Below are positions 1 through 12,038 of a DNA stretch of 64,000 bases, in pieces. This DNA comes from Symsagittifera roscoffensis (Eukaryota; Xenacoelomorpha; Acoela; Convolutidae), in the NCBI RefSeq assembly GCF_963678635.1, contig NC_087065.1:26679254-26743253 (forward strand), in the 5' to 3' direction. The notes beneath the pieces were generated by a model. That model worked only from the letters and a program-made list of their open reading frames with translations. It was not told the DNA's origin and searched no databases. The translations under genes and the position numbers were made by a program. Each line of letters starts with the position of its first letter. Within the stretch, counting starts at the first letter, position 1.

Positions 1-895
1 GGAACACAGGGCAGTGTTCTTGGACCTTTACTCTTCCTGATATTCATCAACGACATGTTATATTTACCCATGAACTCGCTGTACTATTGCTTTATAGATG
101 ATACTAAATTTAAGTTCCTTTCCATTGTTTTAAGCAATATGCAGGCAGATTTAGATGTTCTAGGATTATGGTCGGCCGATCATGAGCTGAATTTCAATGC
201 ATCAAAATGCGGCTCGCTACCAATTGGCCTTAAACATCGCGCTCCACTGTTTCTGGCAATAACGAAGTCTCATTTCTTGATCACAGGACTGATTTAGGCC
301 TTGAATCTACTAGCATCTTAAAATGGAACTTCCATGCTAGATCTATGTGACAAAAAATGGAAGGCTTTTAATTACCTTCGGCACAGTGTACCTATAAGTA
401 TTCCGCGAAACCTAATATTTAACGATCATGCGTGTTATCAGTTTTGATGTATGGTTACCCTGTGTGGTTCTTAGACAATACGACTCTCCAAACGTTTGAG
501 AATTTCAACTCTGCTGGTTTTAAATGGTGCTACGGGTCCAATTCTTACATCTATTTGCTGACTTTACTTAATTCATTGCCAATATGCTAACAACTAATTG
601 AACGAGATCTCAGGTTTTTCTCTTCTTGTCAACTTGGGAAAAAATGCCGAAATTTCAATAGTTTCATTGAGATTCAGCAACCTACTCGGTCATTACAAAA
701 CACCCACTTCATGAGGTTGAAGCCGCAAAAACCCTCGAAAAATCTCACTTCAAAGTTGAGATGTCCGCACAATACTATAGACTCATCAGAAGTGCCAAAC
801 AGGCAGATTCGGATCTTTCTTAACAAATTATGCTCATCTAAATTTAACTTAGACGTTTCTTAAACGTGGTCTTTGAAATGCCGATTTTCTTTTAG
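1..895 (+). mobile_element. Decayed non-LTR (LINE) retrotransposon, reverse-transcriptase 3' part
   Basis: The first bases translate to GSVLGPLLFLIFIND, the classic non-LTR reverse-transcriptase motif. An FIDDTK segment follows in place of the usual F/YADD catalytic motif, then WS...LNFN..KC, typical of the RT thumb side. Past a stop at about 297 the similarity continues in pieces: LKWNFHAR, then LMYGYPVWF and LERDLRFFSSC-like segments up to about 890, interrupted by stops and frame changes. The left end is cut by the window. Organisation resembles jockey/CR1-type elements; the clade call is an inference. It is inactive: the frame is broken and the catalytic motif altered. Confidence 0.75.
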
Positions 896-3131
896 TACAT
901 AATGTTGCAACAAATTTTGACTGTACTTTTGCTCATTATTAGTAATTCGCCAAGGAGTAAATTGAAGTTTTTTTTTTTACTAAAACTACTGACTACTACT
1001 AAAACGACACTCAAAAATTGAACATCAATCGAACATTTTTAGCGAAAAAAAAATTCGAACGCAATAATCTGCATACATCTACATATTATCCACGAACGAT
1101 AAAATACTAGTAAAATAAAATAGTACGACAGAAAAATCAATATTGCTAATTTTCGCTGTTTAGTGGCAAAGTTTCAACGAAAAAAAGTCTAGGGTACGGT
1201 AGCACTACCCTTGCTTGCGTCAAGAGGTAGTTCAAATAACCAAAAGAGTAGTTTGAATAAGTGCCAATGATTTAGGAAACCGAATTATTTGGAATTTTGA
1301 AAAAAAAAACGCATCACATCAAAGCGGAATTTCAAGAATCTTTTATGATTGACAGTTTTTACATAAAACTATTTCAATAAGATCAAACTGGGTCAATAGG
1401 AGTTTTAAAGTCTATAATTTATTCTAAAAATTGAAATATACATTCGACCTTGAGGTCACTCACGTTTTTTGCGCCATTTGCATTTTCGTAATTGGAGCGT
1501 AACACTTTCCTTTCAGTAAATGAATTGGAAATTCAAACGAAATTATAAACCATTGAGCGTTAACAAACTGAAACTGAGACTTAATCTTGAAAAAAAACAC
1601 ACTGCCTATTTAATTGTCCTCATCTTGTTCATTGACACTTAACAATAAAACGTAAGCAAATAAATTCCTATGAAAACTTGAAGCAGCAGTAGTTTAATAA
1701 GAGTATTAACTTCAATTTTTACGCTTATACCATATGCCATTTAAACAGCAACTAGAATAAATTACTAAGTCTTGCAAGATTGTCGGGATAAACTATTAAG
1801 CAAAATCGTGCATAATTTATTTCAGCAAACTGCCTATTTACAAAACTTCAGGAAAAAATAATCGTTCAATAAATTGCTTTTTACTGTTGAACTCAGGCTG
1901 CTCTACTTTTGAATTCAAAATGCTCTCAGAATTTAAAAAACGCTTGAGAAGATTTTTTGAAGACTTCACATCGCAAACCCAAGCAAATGCTCTCAAAATG
2001 AAAAACAAAAATATGCCAGGAAAATCTTTTAGCAGACTTGAAGATTAAGAGTCACTGGCCTTAATAGCTTCGCCATACGAAGTTCCTGAACTATGAATAA
2101 GAGCAGTACAGAATACGTCTAAATTCAACTAATTGCCGATATAGCTCGTTTAATATACAAATGACAAACAAACTAAACGGCGAGGGTTTCTTGAGTAAAA
2201 AGTGGTATTGTTCCAAAATATGCATATCTAAACAGGTCTGCTGGCTGCGTATCATAGCCTCAAACAACATTTATTGCACCATCAGTTTATCGACAATTGA
2301 GCAGGTAGAGCATTTTATGTTCATGGGTCTCTTTATGAATGGTCGAGTGGTGTTCACAAGATTACCGAGAATTTCTTCACCATAATCGTACGTTCAAGAT
2401 TCTAGCAAGCCATGACATCCTTAATCATTACGCCAAATTCTGGGCGAGAACAAAGATATGCCTTCTCAAAGACACAAGAATACTGAGAATGATGAAACCT
2501 ATGGAAGAAATTAGGAGAACAGGAACATTTCCTCCAGAAATTGATAAAATTTAGGCCATAATAAAAATTTGAAAAAAATAATGACCTCATGGAACTGACC
2601 GTCCAATGGTAGCGAATTTAAGGAGATGAGGGATCCCTTAGCAACTCGAACCCTTGACCACCCCCTTTGTTACTATTTTATGACATCCATTTATCGCCGC
2701 CCAACCCTAAAAACTTAAAAGGCGCCAAATTCTACTAATTTTGAGGATGAAGCGCGTGCCAAACAACGCAATTTTTGTTTAAACTGTTTCAGTCGCGTTT
2801 TTAGCCTGTTTTTTAAACCTTTGCCTGCAGCGCAAAAAAAATTGTCAAAACGGATCGATATTGTTTGGGGAGAGCTCGGAAAATCAATTTGCGGACCTAT
2901 CAAAACTTGTAAGAAATCCGCACCCCTCGAGAAAATTCTAATACCAGGCCTGAGTATGGTTGCTCCTCTGTAGATATAGGTCAACTCAGTGCTGAAAAAA
3001 TTGGTTTTAACTTAATCAATTGTTCAATTAAATAAATTCACTAGTTTACCGAAAATAAAAACAACGCCACTCACTTATTTCAAATTTCAGTTCATCCAAT
3101 CAAATCTCATCCGAAAACCAAGTCCAAGTTT
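896..3131. other. Intergenic, AT-rich, with old repeat fragments
   Basis: No supported gene. 1190-1230 is a worn copy of the hairpin-ended repeat seen at 27450, 30960 and 37690. 1430-1545 is a copy of the dispersed repeat also at 13365, 25580 and 25850. Short ORFs at 2161-2590 and 2715-2984 have no family motif that I recognise. Confidence 0.5.
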
Positions 3132-3136
3132 TTATT
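3131..3136 (-). terminator. Poly(A) signal AATAAA overlapping the RFC1 stop codon
   Basis: On the minus strand the last codons read AAA AAA TAA followed by A's, so AATAAA contains the stop codon. The cleavage site would then lie in the next 10-30 nt. The same arrangement occurs at MOB3. Confidence 0.45.
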
Positions 3137-6100
3137 TTTTCGTTCCTTTTCCAGTGGCCTTTTTAGCAGTCGTCTTTCCACCTTTACCGCCTCGAGAACC
3201 TCCTGAAGCTTTACCCTTCGATGATGCTCCTCCCGTACTTGACGTTTTCGGCACTTTCTTAGAAATCAATCCTGGTATGAAATCGTCATCTTCATCATCC
3301 TTACCATCCACTTCGTTCTTTCCAGCAATAGTTCCTTCTTCTCCCTCGCCAGGAAGCAATCCGCTCTCTTCCGTATCTCCTAATTTTCTCTTTTTAGGCA
3401 CCGAATTAGCGTTGGCACTTTTGAATGACTGCTTATTATACAGTCTCGTAAATGCCGACTTGTTTTTAGTGCTCACGCGTTTCCAAGGATCTTCATTTTC
3501 GCTCATTTGACTCATCGAAAAAATTGTGTCCAAATCGTCACGAGTTAAGTCAAGACCAAGCAATGTGTTCACGCCGTTCTCAATTCCGTTTTCTTGATCA
3601 GAGTGCAAACAGTCGACAAACTTCTTTCGCAAAACGGGCATTATCTGCATGTTCAAATCCTGTTTTGAGGCGTTAAAATGAAGGCGGGTGTGCACTTGCA
3701 GATCCTGAAATAAATACATTTGTTTATTAGTTAACATTTCGTGGGCATGATGAAAAAAAATGGGATTTTTCTTCAAGTAAACAGTCAATTGTGTCAAGTA
3801 TAGCATCATATTAAAAATTTTCAGCCTTGATTTACAATGCATTCCAAATTACCGGATTTTTTTGTCGAATTTGGAAAGGATTTGAAAAGTATTGTTATAT
3901 CCCAAGAAACGAATCTCAGAAAACATGTGCATTAAAAATTGCATCTCTTCGATTTTTCAAAAATTTCGAGTGAAATGAACTTCAAGTTAGAAATTTAGAG
4001 ATGAACTTCAAGTCAAGTAAATATTCTGCTTTCTCACTCATCAACCGTTTTTTATTTGACTTAAATAACCGATCCCCAAAAATATTCAACTAAAGCAAAT
4101 GCTATTAGATTATAGCGTGCAATTTCAATATTATTCCAAAACAGTTGTTCTTTCAATGGAAAATATTTCCTCTTTATGATTAGCAAGAACTTAATTGCAT
4201 CAAAAATAATAATTTTCAATTACTATTGTAATGATTGTCATTTTTTTCAATTGTCATGTTTTTTTAATACATACCTGCAATAGTCTGTCGTTTTTCGACC
4301 TCTTTGAGTTCTGTCCTAGCCACTGAGGAAAAGCCACAAACTGGCCCATTCCCCCTTGACACAATTCACCCGGAATCACACATGTATACATGCCCACTTT
4401 GGGCAGAAGGGACCAGCTGTTCGTGGACCTGATGAGCTTCGAAGCCAAATCTCCATAGACAAAAGAGTCCGCGGCTTTAGAAATAGAGGCTAAAGTCGAT
4501 TTGTTGCTTCCGCGGTTCATATTAGTTTGCAGGTAGTTTTCCTGCATGAAAAGAGGCATCATACTGTAATCGTAGAAAAAGTAGTTGAGTTTAATTCCTA
4601 AGGACAGTTTTCGTCTTTCTTCTCCAAAACAGAAGGAAGCTCGACAAGCATCGAAAGGCCCCATTTTCTGATCTTTTTTGGCGGCTGTTGCCTTTTCTTT
4701 CGCTGTATCATAGTTCAAAGGCTTTTGCATACAGAACCACGCTTGCAAATGGTGAATGACTTGCCTGACGTCTTGATTAGCCCCAATAATTAATTGCTCC
4801 AATGCGTTCGGTTGGATCTTGAGACCCTCTTTGAAACACATGGACATCATTGCACTTTTCAACTGTTCAATTCTTGGTCGCTGGAACCTCAAATCTAGGC
4901 AATAATTGGCCAAGCTTCTCACTTTCTGGTGTTGGCGGTCATTGCAAATACAAATTACTGGGATTTTAGATTTCTTAATTAGGTTAATTAACTCGCTCAT
5001 TCCGCCTCTGTCTTCATTGCCCGCCATTCCATCAACTTCGTCCATAATCAAAACGTGTTTCAAATCAGCATCATTCGAGCCTCCAGTCACGTGATTACTA
5101 GACGTCACAACTGACTTCGATGACGTCATTAATGCGGTTAGAGTTCCTGACTTGAGAGTTTCGGCAACTACATTGTTCAATAACTTCTGAGATCTGGTGT
5201 CACTGGCATTCATACAGATCATTTCATATCCCAACTCTTTGCAAACGATCGTCGCTGTTGTAGTTTTACCTATTCCAGCCACCCCTGAAAGAAGAGCAGC
5301 TCTGAACATCAAACCATTTTCTTTGTTTGGCGGCACCCCGCGGTACGATTTATGCGTGAAAAGGGCGTGCCAATTTTGAAGCCAATAGCTCAATTTTCGT
5401 GCATTACTTTTATCGCCCTGCTGACCGATGATTTGTTTCATGGATTTCGCTTGATATTTGTCAACCCATAACAACGTGCGAGCTGGATTGTTATCAATAG
5501 GAGCATTTCGAGTGGCAGAAGCGCTAGATCCGGGCATAGCATCAAAAATGGTTGACTTTGAAGTTTCTCTCAGGGTTTCTTCTTTCACATGCTGTTTGGG
5601 TGACTTTTTCAGCTCCAGTGAAGTTTTTGGAGAATTTTTGTTCATGTCATGTGAACAAATAATTTTGACCTGCATTGGCTCGTCTTCAATTTTGGCCTTA
5701 TTATCAGACAGTTTATTCGGAGAATTTGACTTCTTTTTCTCCTTACCACGCGGCAGTACTTGATCAACTTTCTGTTCACTCATTTTTGGTGGCAAAAACT
5801 CTTCCTTTACTTCTTTTTTCACGTGTTTTGAAACCAGATCCAAAAGCTGATCTTCGTCCAACTTTTCAGTTCCGCACTTTTCAGCCTTCGATGTTTTCGA
5901 CTCTCCTGCGTCTCGACCAATCACAATATACGACGTTTTCGAGCTCACTGTTGTCACAACTTTTCCTCCGTGCCTCTCAATGAAAGATTTCACATCGTCT
6001 CTCTCGAAACTTTCCAAAACACCCGTCAGAACGAAAGACTTCCCGACTAAACAATCATCCGGTCCACTGGGCAATTTCTTAGAACCTACATTTTGGGGTC

Positions 6101-6998
6101 CCTGACGGTTCTGAAAGGCGAAATAGGCTGCTCGGCTACTGCTCTTCTTCTCAGAATGATCGGCCTTATCGCCTTTATTTGAAACATCCTGAGTTTTGGG
6201 AGTTTTGGTAATGACTGAGGGAGTTTTTTCCAAGGTTGGGGTTTTTGTCAAGAATGGCGTTTTGGTCAACGTTGGAGTTTTTGTCAACTGTTTTGAGCTT
6301 ACAGAAGTTTCTGAGCTCTCTTTCTTTTCGGCTTTTCCTAGAGTTGCCACCATATTCGATGTAACTGCACTGCTGTCAACGTTAGCTGTTGGAGGCGATT
6401 TGTTCTCTCCTACTTTCTCAACAGATGTCTGTTTTTTCGGACTTGATTTTACTTTCTTAGAAACATTAACTTGGGCTTCATCGTACTTCAATGACAACAT
6501 AGGATCATTGTCCAACTGAACCAAAGCTTCTTTAAATTTGGGATTCCTATGGACTTCAGCGTCGATAGGTAGGTTTTTCTTGGGACTAACTTGCTTAGCT
6601 TCACTTCTATCGCTCTTCGAAACTTCATGGGAGCTTTTGAAATCACCTTTATTCGAGCTTGTATTCGCATTTTTGCTTTTGGTAGATCCCTTTTTGAAAT
6701 CATCTATTGGTTTCTTGGCCTGCTTGACCGTCGTTGATCCGAAAAAGTCATCAGCTGTAGTCAATTGCACAGATTTCTTCGGCGATGCGCCTTTGGACGT
6801 GACTCCACTAGAGCCCACATCTTGGTGTTGCTTTTTCGGAGCTGGGTTGTCATCTGCGTTTTCGTCATCAGAGTCTAACATAATCACTCGTTTCTTCTTT
6901 GTTTTAGACTTCGATGAGCTACTTGATTCATCGCTGCTTGACGTTGGAGGAGCTTTCGGCCTGCCAAAAAAGTCCCTAATATCTTCTAATCTCTGCAT
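3132..6998 (-). CDS. RFC1: Replication factor C subunit 1 (clamp-loader large subunit), two coding exons
   Basis: RFC1 is the large subunit of the nuclear clamp loader that places PCNA on primed DNA. The CDS joins 6998-4275 and 3704-3132, about 1098 aa, close to the human length. The intron (4274-3705) has a GTATGT donor and a TTATTTCAG acceptor and is phase 0; joining gives RLLQ followed by DLQVHTRL, as in other RFC1 proteins. The start has DIRDFFGRP, matching the family's N-terminal PCNA-binding-like box, and a second DDFFG box lies near residue 85. Low-complexity charged sequence follows, then a BRCT domain (about 314-392), the AAA+ core (from about 509) with Walker A GVAGIGKTTTA (about 569) and Walker B LIMDEVDG (about 647), the RFC1-specific C-terminal domain and a Gly/Lys-rich basic tail. 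A threonine-proline KTPTLTKTPFLTKTP repeat is present near residue 240. Nothing suggests it is broken. Confidence 0.95.
3705..4274 (-). other. RFC1 intron
   Basis: 570 nt. The donor GTATGT lies directly after a CAG codon and the acceptor is TTATTTCAG. Both flanking reading frames are phase 0, and conserved RFC1 residues continue across the join. Confidence 0.9.
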
Positions 6999-7028
6999 TG
7001 TTTAATTTCTCATCCTTTCAACATTATT

Positions 7029-7034
7029 TCTAAA
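7029..7034 (-). promoter_or_regulatory. Candidate splice or trans-splice acceptor upstream of RFC1
   Basis: The minus strand reads TTGATTTTAG ending at 7030, giving a 31-nt leader to the ATG at 6998. That leader contains one short upstream ORF (ATG TTG AAA GGA TGA). The same pattern occurs upstream of SETD1 and MOB3. Confidence 0.35.
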
Positions 7035-9140
7035 ATCAATATGAAACTTAATCCATTTTCTTCAAAGTCACATCTTAAACTTAGGTATTCCATTGAAAGG
7101 CTATTTTATACAACTAGGAAAACCCATACAAAACTTCGACGCTAAGAAATGAATTTCTGTTCTTATACGCGACGAAATAGTCATACAGATAAGGAGAGAC
7201 AGCTAAACCGAAGACACATAAAATGATAGCATTTTTTAATATTGACAACAGTAGCTAGCGGCTGTAAGAAAGTTTAAACATCCCATTCAACTCAAGAACT
7301 CAAATATTTCGATAAGTTTTTCGTAATTACCGAGCAGCCACTATATCAACAAAACGTGGGTAACCGCCCATTGAACCGAAAACACAAAAATACCATAGGA
7401 AACTGTTGTCATATAAGACTTTGAGCTATTAAGTTGAAAAACTTTTAACTTTGACACCACAACCGACTAACATCATAACTCAATTGTTCCCCTTCAAACC
7501 ACACAAAATAAGTCGACAAAGCCAACAAAACATAAGCCAAAACTATTCAGGTCGAATAACAAGTTACAGACGTAAATCATCAACACTTGTAGTTACAATG
7601 AAATTAACTGAAAGCACAAGAAAAAACCATGTGGCAGCTAAGTCGACAAAACATGAACAGACGAACAAACGAAAGTGCTACAATTCAATTTCAGTTTCGC
7701 ATATACTGAACAAAACAAGGTCGGGAGGTGACTCGAAACCCAAATTTTAGGGTGCTAAGGAAACCGCTAGACCAAATGGGAAGAAACTTGGAAATTGTTT
7801 AACTTCAATAAAAAAGCAAGTTCAATTTTCTTTCACAGATTTGTAAGACGATCTGTTTACTGGAAAAAAAGTCAACATCCCGGTTACAAGCCACTTGCTT
7901 TTAAAGTATAAACAATATTCAGGTAGCAGTCCGCGCCATGATAACGTAATTTCCTGGTCAAAACCTTCCAAAAAAGCCCAAAACAGCTCTTAAAAGAGTC
8001 CAACAAAACACTCAAAGCTACAGGAAAAAAATTACTGCTAAATACGCTTCCTAACGGAAATCTTACTTTTGCCTGATTGATTACATTTCAACCTAGTTTT
8101 ATCAATACTCGCTTTAAATTCTAGGTTTTCGTAGTTTCAGCATATATTTTTACAGTGAAAAAGTAACAGGGCAAGCTTCATCTATGTGCACAAAAACAGT
8201 TTCAGTAAAACTGTTGCTAATTACATTTTTCAACTCAAAAAGTGCTCACTAAAAAGATTCTCTTTGCTACAAGGAAATGATCTGCTCACCACACAATAGA
8301 CCTTTAGTCTTATTTTACGACATCCGACCCTATAATCTTTCTTAAGGCCAAAACTATCTGATCCCAAATATTTATAGCAAATTAAATCATTTAAGCAGAT
8401 TCCTGTTAGATATTCCTGATCCAAAGTTTTGAAGCAATGAAACAAACCAATTTAGTACCAATTAAAACTAGCTATTCCACTGAGAATTTTTGAAATTAAA
8501 TTACAGTGGTAACAGAAACAGCAGGTTACTGTGCAAGAAGTCGACAAGTTCCAAAAAATTAACAAGAACAATCAAATGAAATTTTTAAAAACTTTGTTGA
8601 AGAGGGCTAAAAGGATTTATTTGATTCATTCGGCAATTTTATGTTTTCTCTATCACTCGACGCTAATGACGTTTTTTTGCGGTAAAAGATTTAGCGCGTG
8701 AAAAAATCACGCTCTTATCGAAAGAGCAATATTTCGTGCCATTTCTGCAATCGATCTGGAAATACTTACATTAAACAGTTTCGCTTGAAAAACTCGACCG
8801 GCTTGAAAAGTAATACGACTAAATAAAACATGAAAACAAAAAGCACGCTTAAGTATCTTAATAACTTTAGATAACACTTTAAAAAAGACTGCGATTAGTT
8901 ATAATGGAGCCGATGAAATTTTTGCTGAATTTATGAAATGAAGCAATTTGGCCCTAACTTGATAACGAACGGTGTGCTGAAGCTGCTCTTTTAGGCTCAA
9001 GCTGATGCTGGAATGCGGGGTTCGACAGAAATCCATAACTCCCCAAGTTTAGGTGCTGATGGTTTCGTTCTCCGTCAATTTCAAAAGATGTTTGTAGCAA
9101 ATTTACAATTTGAAATATTATACCAGAGACTAACTGTATT
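7035..9140. other. Intergenic, AT-rich; one SINE-like remnant
   Basis: No gene supported. The only recognisable item is a tRNA-derived SINE-like segment at about 7610-7790, listed separately. The short ORFs at 7451-7750 and 8230-8445 lack any family signature. Confidence 0.5.
7610..7790 (-). repeat. tRNA-derived SINE-like repeat, copy 1
   Basis: On the minus strand, GGGTTTCGAGTCACC resembles an RNA polymerase III B box. It is followed by a body whose complement contains GTGGCAGCTAAGTCGACAAAA. The same body (tggcaact-aag/agg-c..aca/taaaa..aagcagacaaa) recurs at 14545 and 30675, each next to a tRNA-like segment. No intact tRNA fold is retained. Confidence 0.4.
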
Positions 9141-9149
9141 CGGTGGGTA

Positions 9150-9860
9150 TTTTCATCATGGTGGACGGCTCGAATGATGGAAAAAGTTCAGCAAATCAGA
9201 ATCTTTGGCCATTCCTATTCGCTTAATAATTTTTGCTTAAAAACTAAGTCAAATTTAGCAGAAAAAGAATTTTAGAAGTACAGCCAATTGTTGTTATACA
9301 ATTCGTCCAGATATGGAATACATTTATCGTTTTTTCAATTTTATAGCTTAATCTTTTATAGCTTAATTTTTCTCAATGAAATTTCATTTGTCTGTTTTTT
9401 TTGCAATCGGTCAATAATAACGTTAGTGGCCTGGATTTATTTTTTGAACACTCAAATTTGATTGTTTGAAAATAACTTGAAAGTTGTTTCTATCATTCGA
9501 TCCCTCCATCACGAGGGACTCCACCATAATGTTCACCAAAAGTAACGATTCTCATGATGGAGGGACCAAATGATAAAAGAAAACTTGAACAAATCAGAAT
9601 CATTAGACGTTCCTATTGGCTAAATATCTGTTACACAAACTGAAGCCATTATTAACAAAAAATGACTTAGCAGCACAACAAAGTTTTGCTGTACAATTCG
9701 TGCAGGTATACAATAAAATGTTTGTTTCATTTTCAGTTTCTTAAAATCGGTTTCAGGTTTTTTCCATTAGCCGACTTCGATTTTGCAAAATTTGGAAATT
9801 CATTAATCTGCTCCTTCTCAAAATAGTCAATATTGATTCTAATCGCCTGGATTTAGAGGA
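9150..9860. repeat. Diverged direct duplication, about 300-bp units
   Basis: Segment 9150-9450 and segment 9550-9860 share ordered blocks: tcatgatgga/tcatcatggtgga, aaatcagaatc, cattcctatt/gttcctatt, tacaattcgt, gtcaata and cctggattta. The similarity is partial. A short inverted repeat around ccctccatca (9494-9517 and 9553-9575) sits at the junction. Confidence 0.5.
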
Positions 9861-11594
9861 GCGCCACCACAAAATAGTTTTGCGTTATTGGAACATTATG
9901 ACAGAAGCGTAGCAATAAGCAGAATGGTCCAAGAGCAGACAGGGTCTAATAAAAGAAAAAATTTGATTATTATCGGCTATTCGCCAAAAACAACTACTAA
10001 AATTGGCAATACTACAGGTGAAATGAATAAATTATACACTGTTTGGGTAATTGCATCAATTTTAACCTACTCATTTATTCACAATTTAATCTTTTCATTG
10101 GTAATATTGAAAACTCTTATACTCGTTTTGATCGATTAGCTCGTTTAATTCAATTTCGTCTGTTTTTCTTCTCTTTTTGCTTTTCTGCTCTTAGAATATT
10201 TCTGCTTTTCCTGCTCATTAACCCGTTACCTGTCCCGACAAGCTGAAATGAAAGATTTCACGAATCCGAAATCTTTCATTGTTCCGACTTTCGAAGAAAA
10301 AGCGGATTATTTTTGCTTCGGCTGTTGTTTTTTATTCAGCCAATTTTCGACTTTTATACTGAGAGTTTTTGTTTAAAACTGTTTACATCATCTGATTTTT
10401 GTCCGAAGCTCAAATATTTAAACAAATTTCACCTGTGATCTTTTTCCTTTAAGCTCGGGGGGTTTGAAAGTTTGGGATAATTAACCCGCAATATATTGCG
10501 TTCTTATAATACGGGTACGTGACAGATTAATGTGTTCCAAATTGAATAGAGGCAAATCATTAGTTCTTATTATTAGGATTCGAGAAAATGAATACATCAC
10601 TTTGCAGTTTACATTATCGAGTGGGGGATCAATTGAAGACAACAAAAATGAAAAAAAAAAATAAACTTTTTTTGATAATGTCAATTTTTCTGACGCAAAA
10701 GTTTTTAATTGGCCTCATGCTGCCGTCGAAACATTCAGGAATTTGCACTGATTTACGAGCAGTCCTGTCTAAATTAAGGATACTTTGAAAACAACTTGAA
10801 CAAAAGTGGTTGCATTAAATTCGATCTCATACACCAAATCTCCAATTAAGACGTATGTCGGTCGCTCTGGCATGCAAGTTGATTCCATGTACATTGTACG
10901 TGGATTTCGAGTGATCACAACAAGTTCCACTAAATTTCTAAAATACTTTGAAACTTAATGCAGCCTGGCGACAAAGAATTCAAAAATGAACAGTTAAAAC
11001 TTGGCAACTCTTCTTCATTTGTGACCATATCAAGACAAAGCCTTGAACGTTCCAACTGCCCTTCAATCTATCTCATTTTTTAGATTTAACAGCGAGGCAA
11101 ACCGGAGATTCGCATTATTGCAATCCATTACAAAAAAGTATCTAAAGCTAGCCGACAAAAATGAGACAAAGTCACGAAGTCAGCAAAAATTTAATCTATT
11201 AAAATTTTCATAGCCCAATTTGTCTCGACTGAAGTTCTTTGCGAAGAAAACATGTCAAGACGTCACAGCCTAAAAAGACTTAATGAGTATCGACCAAAAC
11301 AGGTAACATTTCGAAACTTTTAGAGTTCAAGCCAAGACTTTAAAAAGGCTTTAAATTATTATGCCCCATTCAAACCATCTGACCTAGTTATTCGCAGTGG
11401 AAAAAAAAAGATAGTCCCTGAAAAAAATTGAGGTCGCCCGATGACTCGACAGGTTGATAACAAAAGCTTGTTTTCAAGAAGAACAATGATGTGGAGTCGA
11501 AGCTTTAATTTAGGGTCGTCCACAGAAATAGCTCTGAACAAATCTTTTGAAGCTTAAGACTGGGTATATCAAAATAAATTCAACTGTAGTATTA
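9861..11594. other. Intergenic, AT-rich
   Basis: No gene supported. Short ORFs (9888-10139, 10043-10246, 10588-10788) are AT-rich and without motifs. A gaggcaaaccggagattcgc fragment at 11090 resembles the start of the GC-hairpin repeat family. Confidence 0.45.
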
Positions 11595-12014
11595 CTACCA
11601 CAAACTAAAAGCATGAACACGCATGCATCTTATATTACAGAATAACACTTTGGTGTCCTTGTCAACTCTAACGTCGACATCCAGAATTTGGAACAGAAAC
11701 TGGCTTTCGATATCCGAGTGATACATCTGCGCCATAGGTTCCACCTGGAACATGCTTTTCCAGCCTCTCACTTTGAACCCACTGACAATTGGATAGTTTA
11801 GAGAGGCCAGATGACTGTCGAGGTGGTGCAGTTTAGCGCAGAGATGTTTGTCTTCAACCTTCAGAAGGGTTTTGACCTCATCGAATTCTGCTACGAGTTG
11901 GTGACCCGAGAACCTGGCGATGAATGGGCTTCCCATTATGACCAGAAACGCCGATATAACATCTTCTTTCAGCTCGCTCATAAGAATTTCTACTGCTTTG
12001 ATTTGCTTAGCCAT
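11595..12014 (-). CDS. Hypothetical protein, 139 aa, single exon; family not recognised
   Basis: An ATG-initiated ORF with clearly higher GC and a more gene-like codon choice than its surroundings, in a region where random ORFs are lysine/phenylalanine-rich. The protein is mixed alpha/beta in appearance: an N-terminal helix (AVEILMSELKEDVISAFLV), a possible second helix (FDEVKTLLKVEDKHLCAKL) and a strand-rich C-terminal half with MYHSDIESQFLFQILDVDV. No signal peptide or membrane segment is evident. A CTTAAG acceptor-like site lies 23 nt upstream of the ATG, in line with the other genes here. It may be a complete small gene or one exon of a larger one. I do not recognise the family and assign no function. 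Confidence 0.5.
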   Translation of the reverse strand: MAKQIKAVEILMSELKEDVISAFLVIMGSPFIARFSGHQLVAEFDEVKTLLKVEDKHLCAKLHHLDSHLASLNYPIVSGFKVRGWKSMFQVEPMAQMYHSDIESQFLFQILDVDVRVDKDTKVLFCNIRCMRVHAFSLW

Positions 12015-12038
12015 TAACGAAATGTTGATAATACTTTC

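Noticed and set aside
2339-2554. 71-codon ORF (WARTKICLLKDTRILRMMKP)
   Set aside because: Looks protein-like, perhaps a transposon scrap, but I cannot match it to any family.
3154-3510. Plus-strand 118-codon ORF
   Set aside because: Antisense shadow of the RFC1 last exon; Ser/Pro-rich because the coding strand is Lys/Gly/Asp-rich.
6538-7005. Plus-strand 155-codon ORF
   Set aside because: Antisense shadow of the RFC1 N-terminal coding region.
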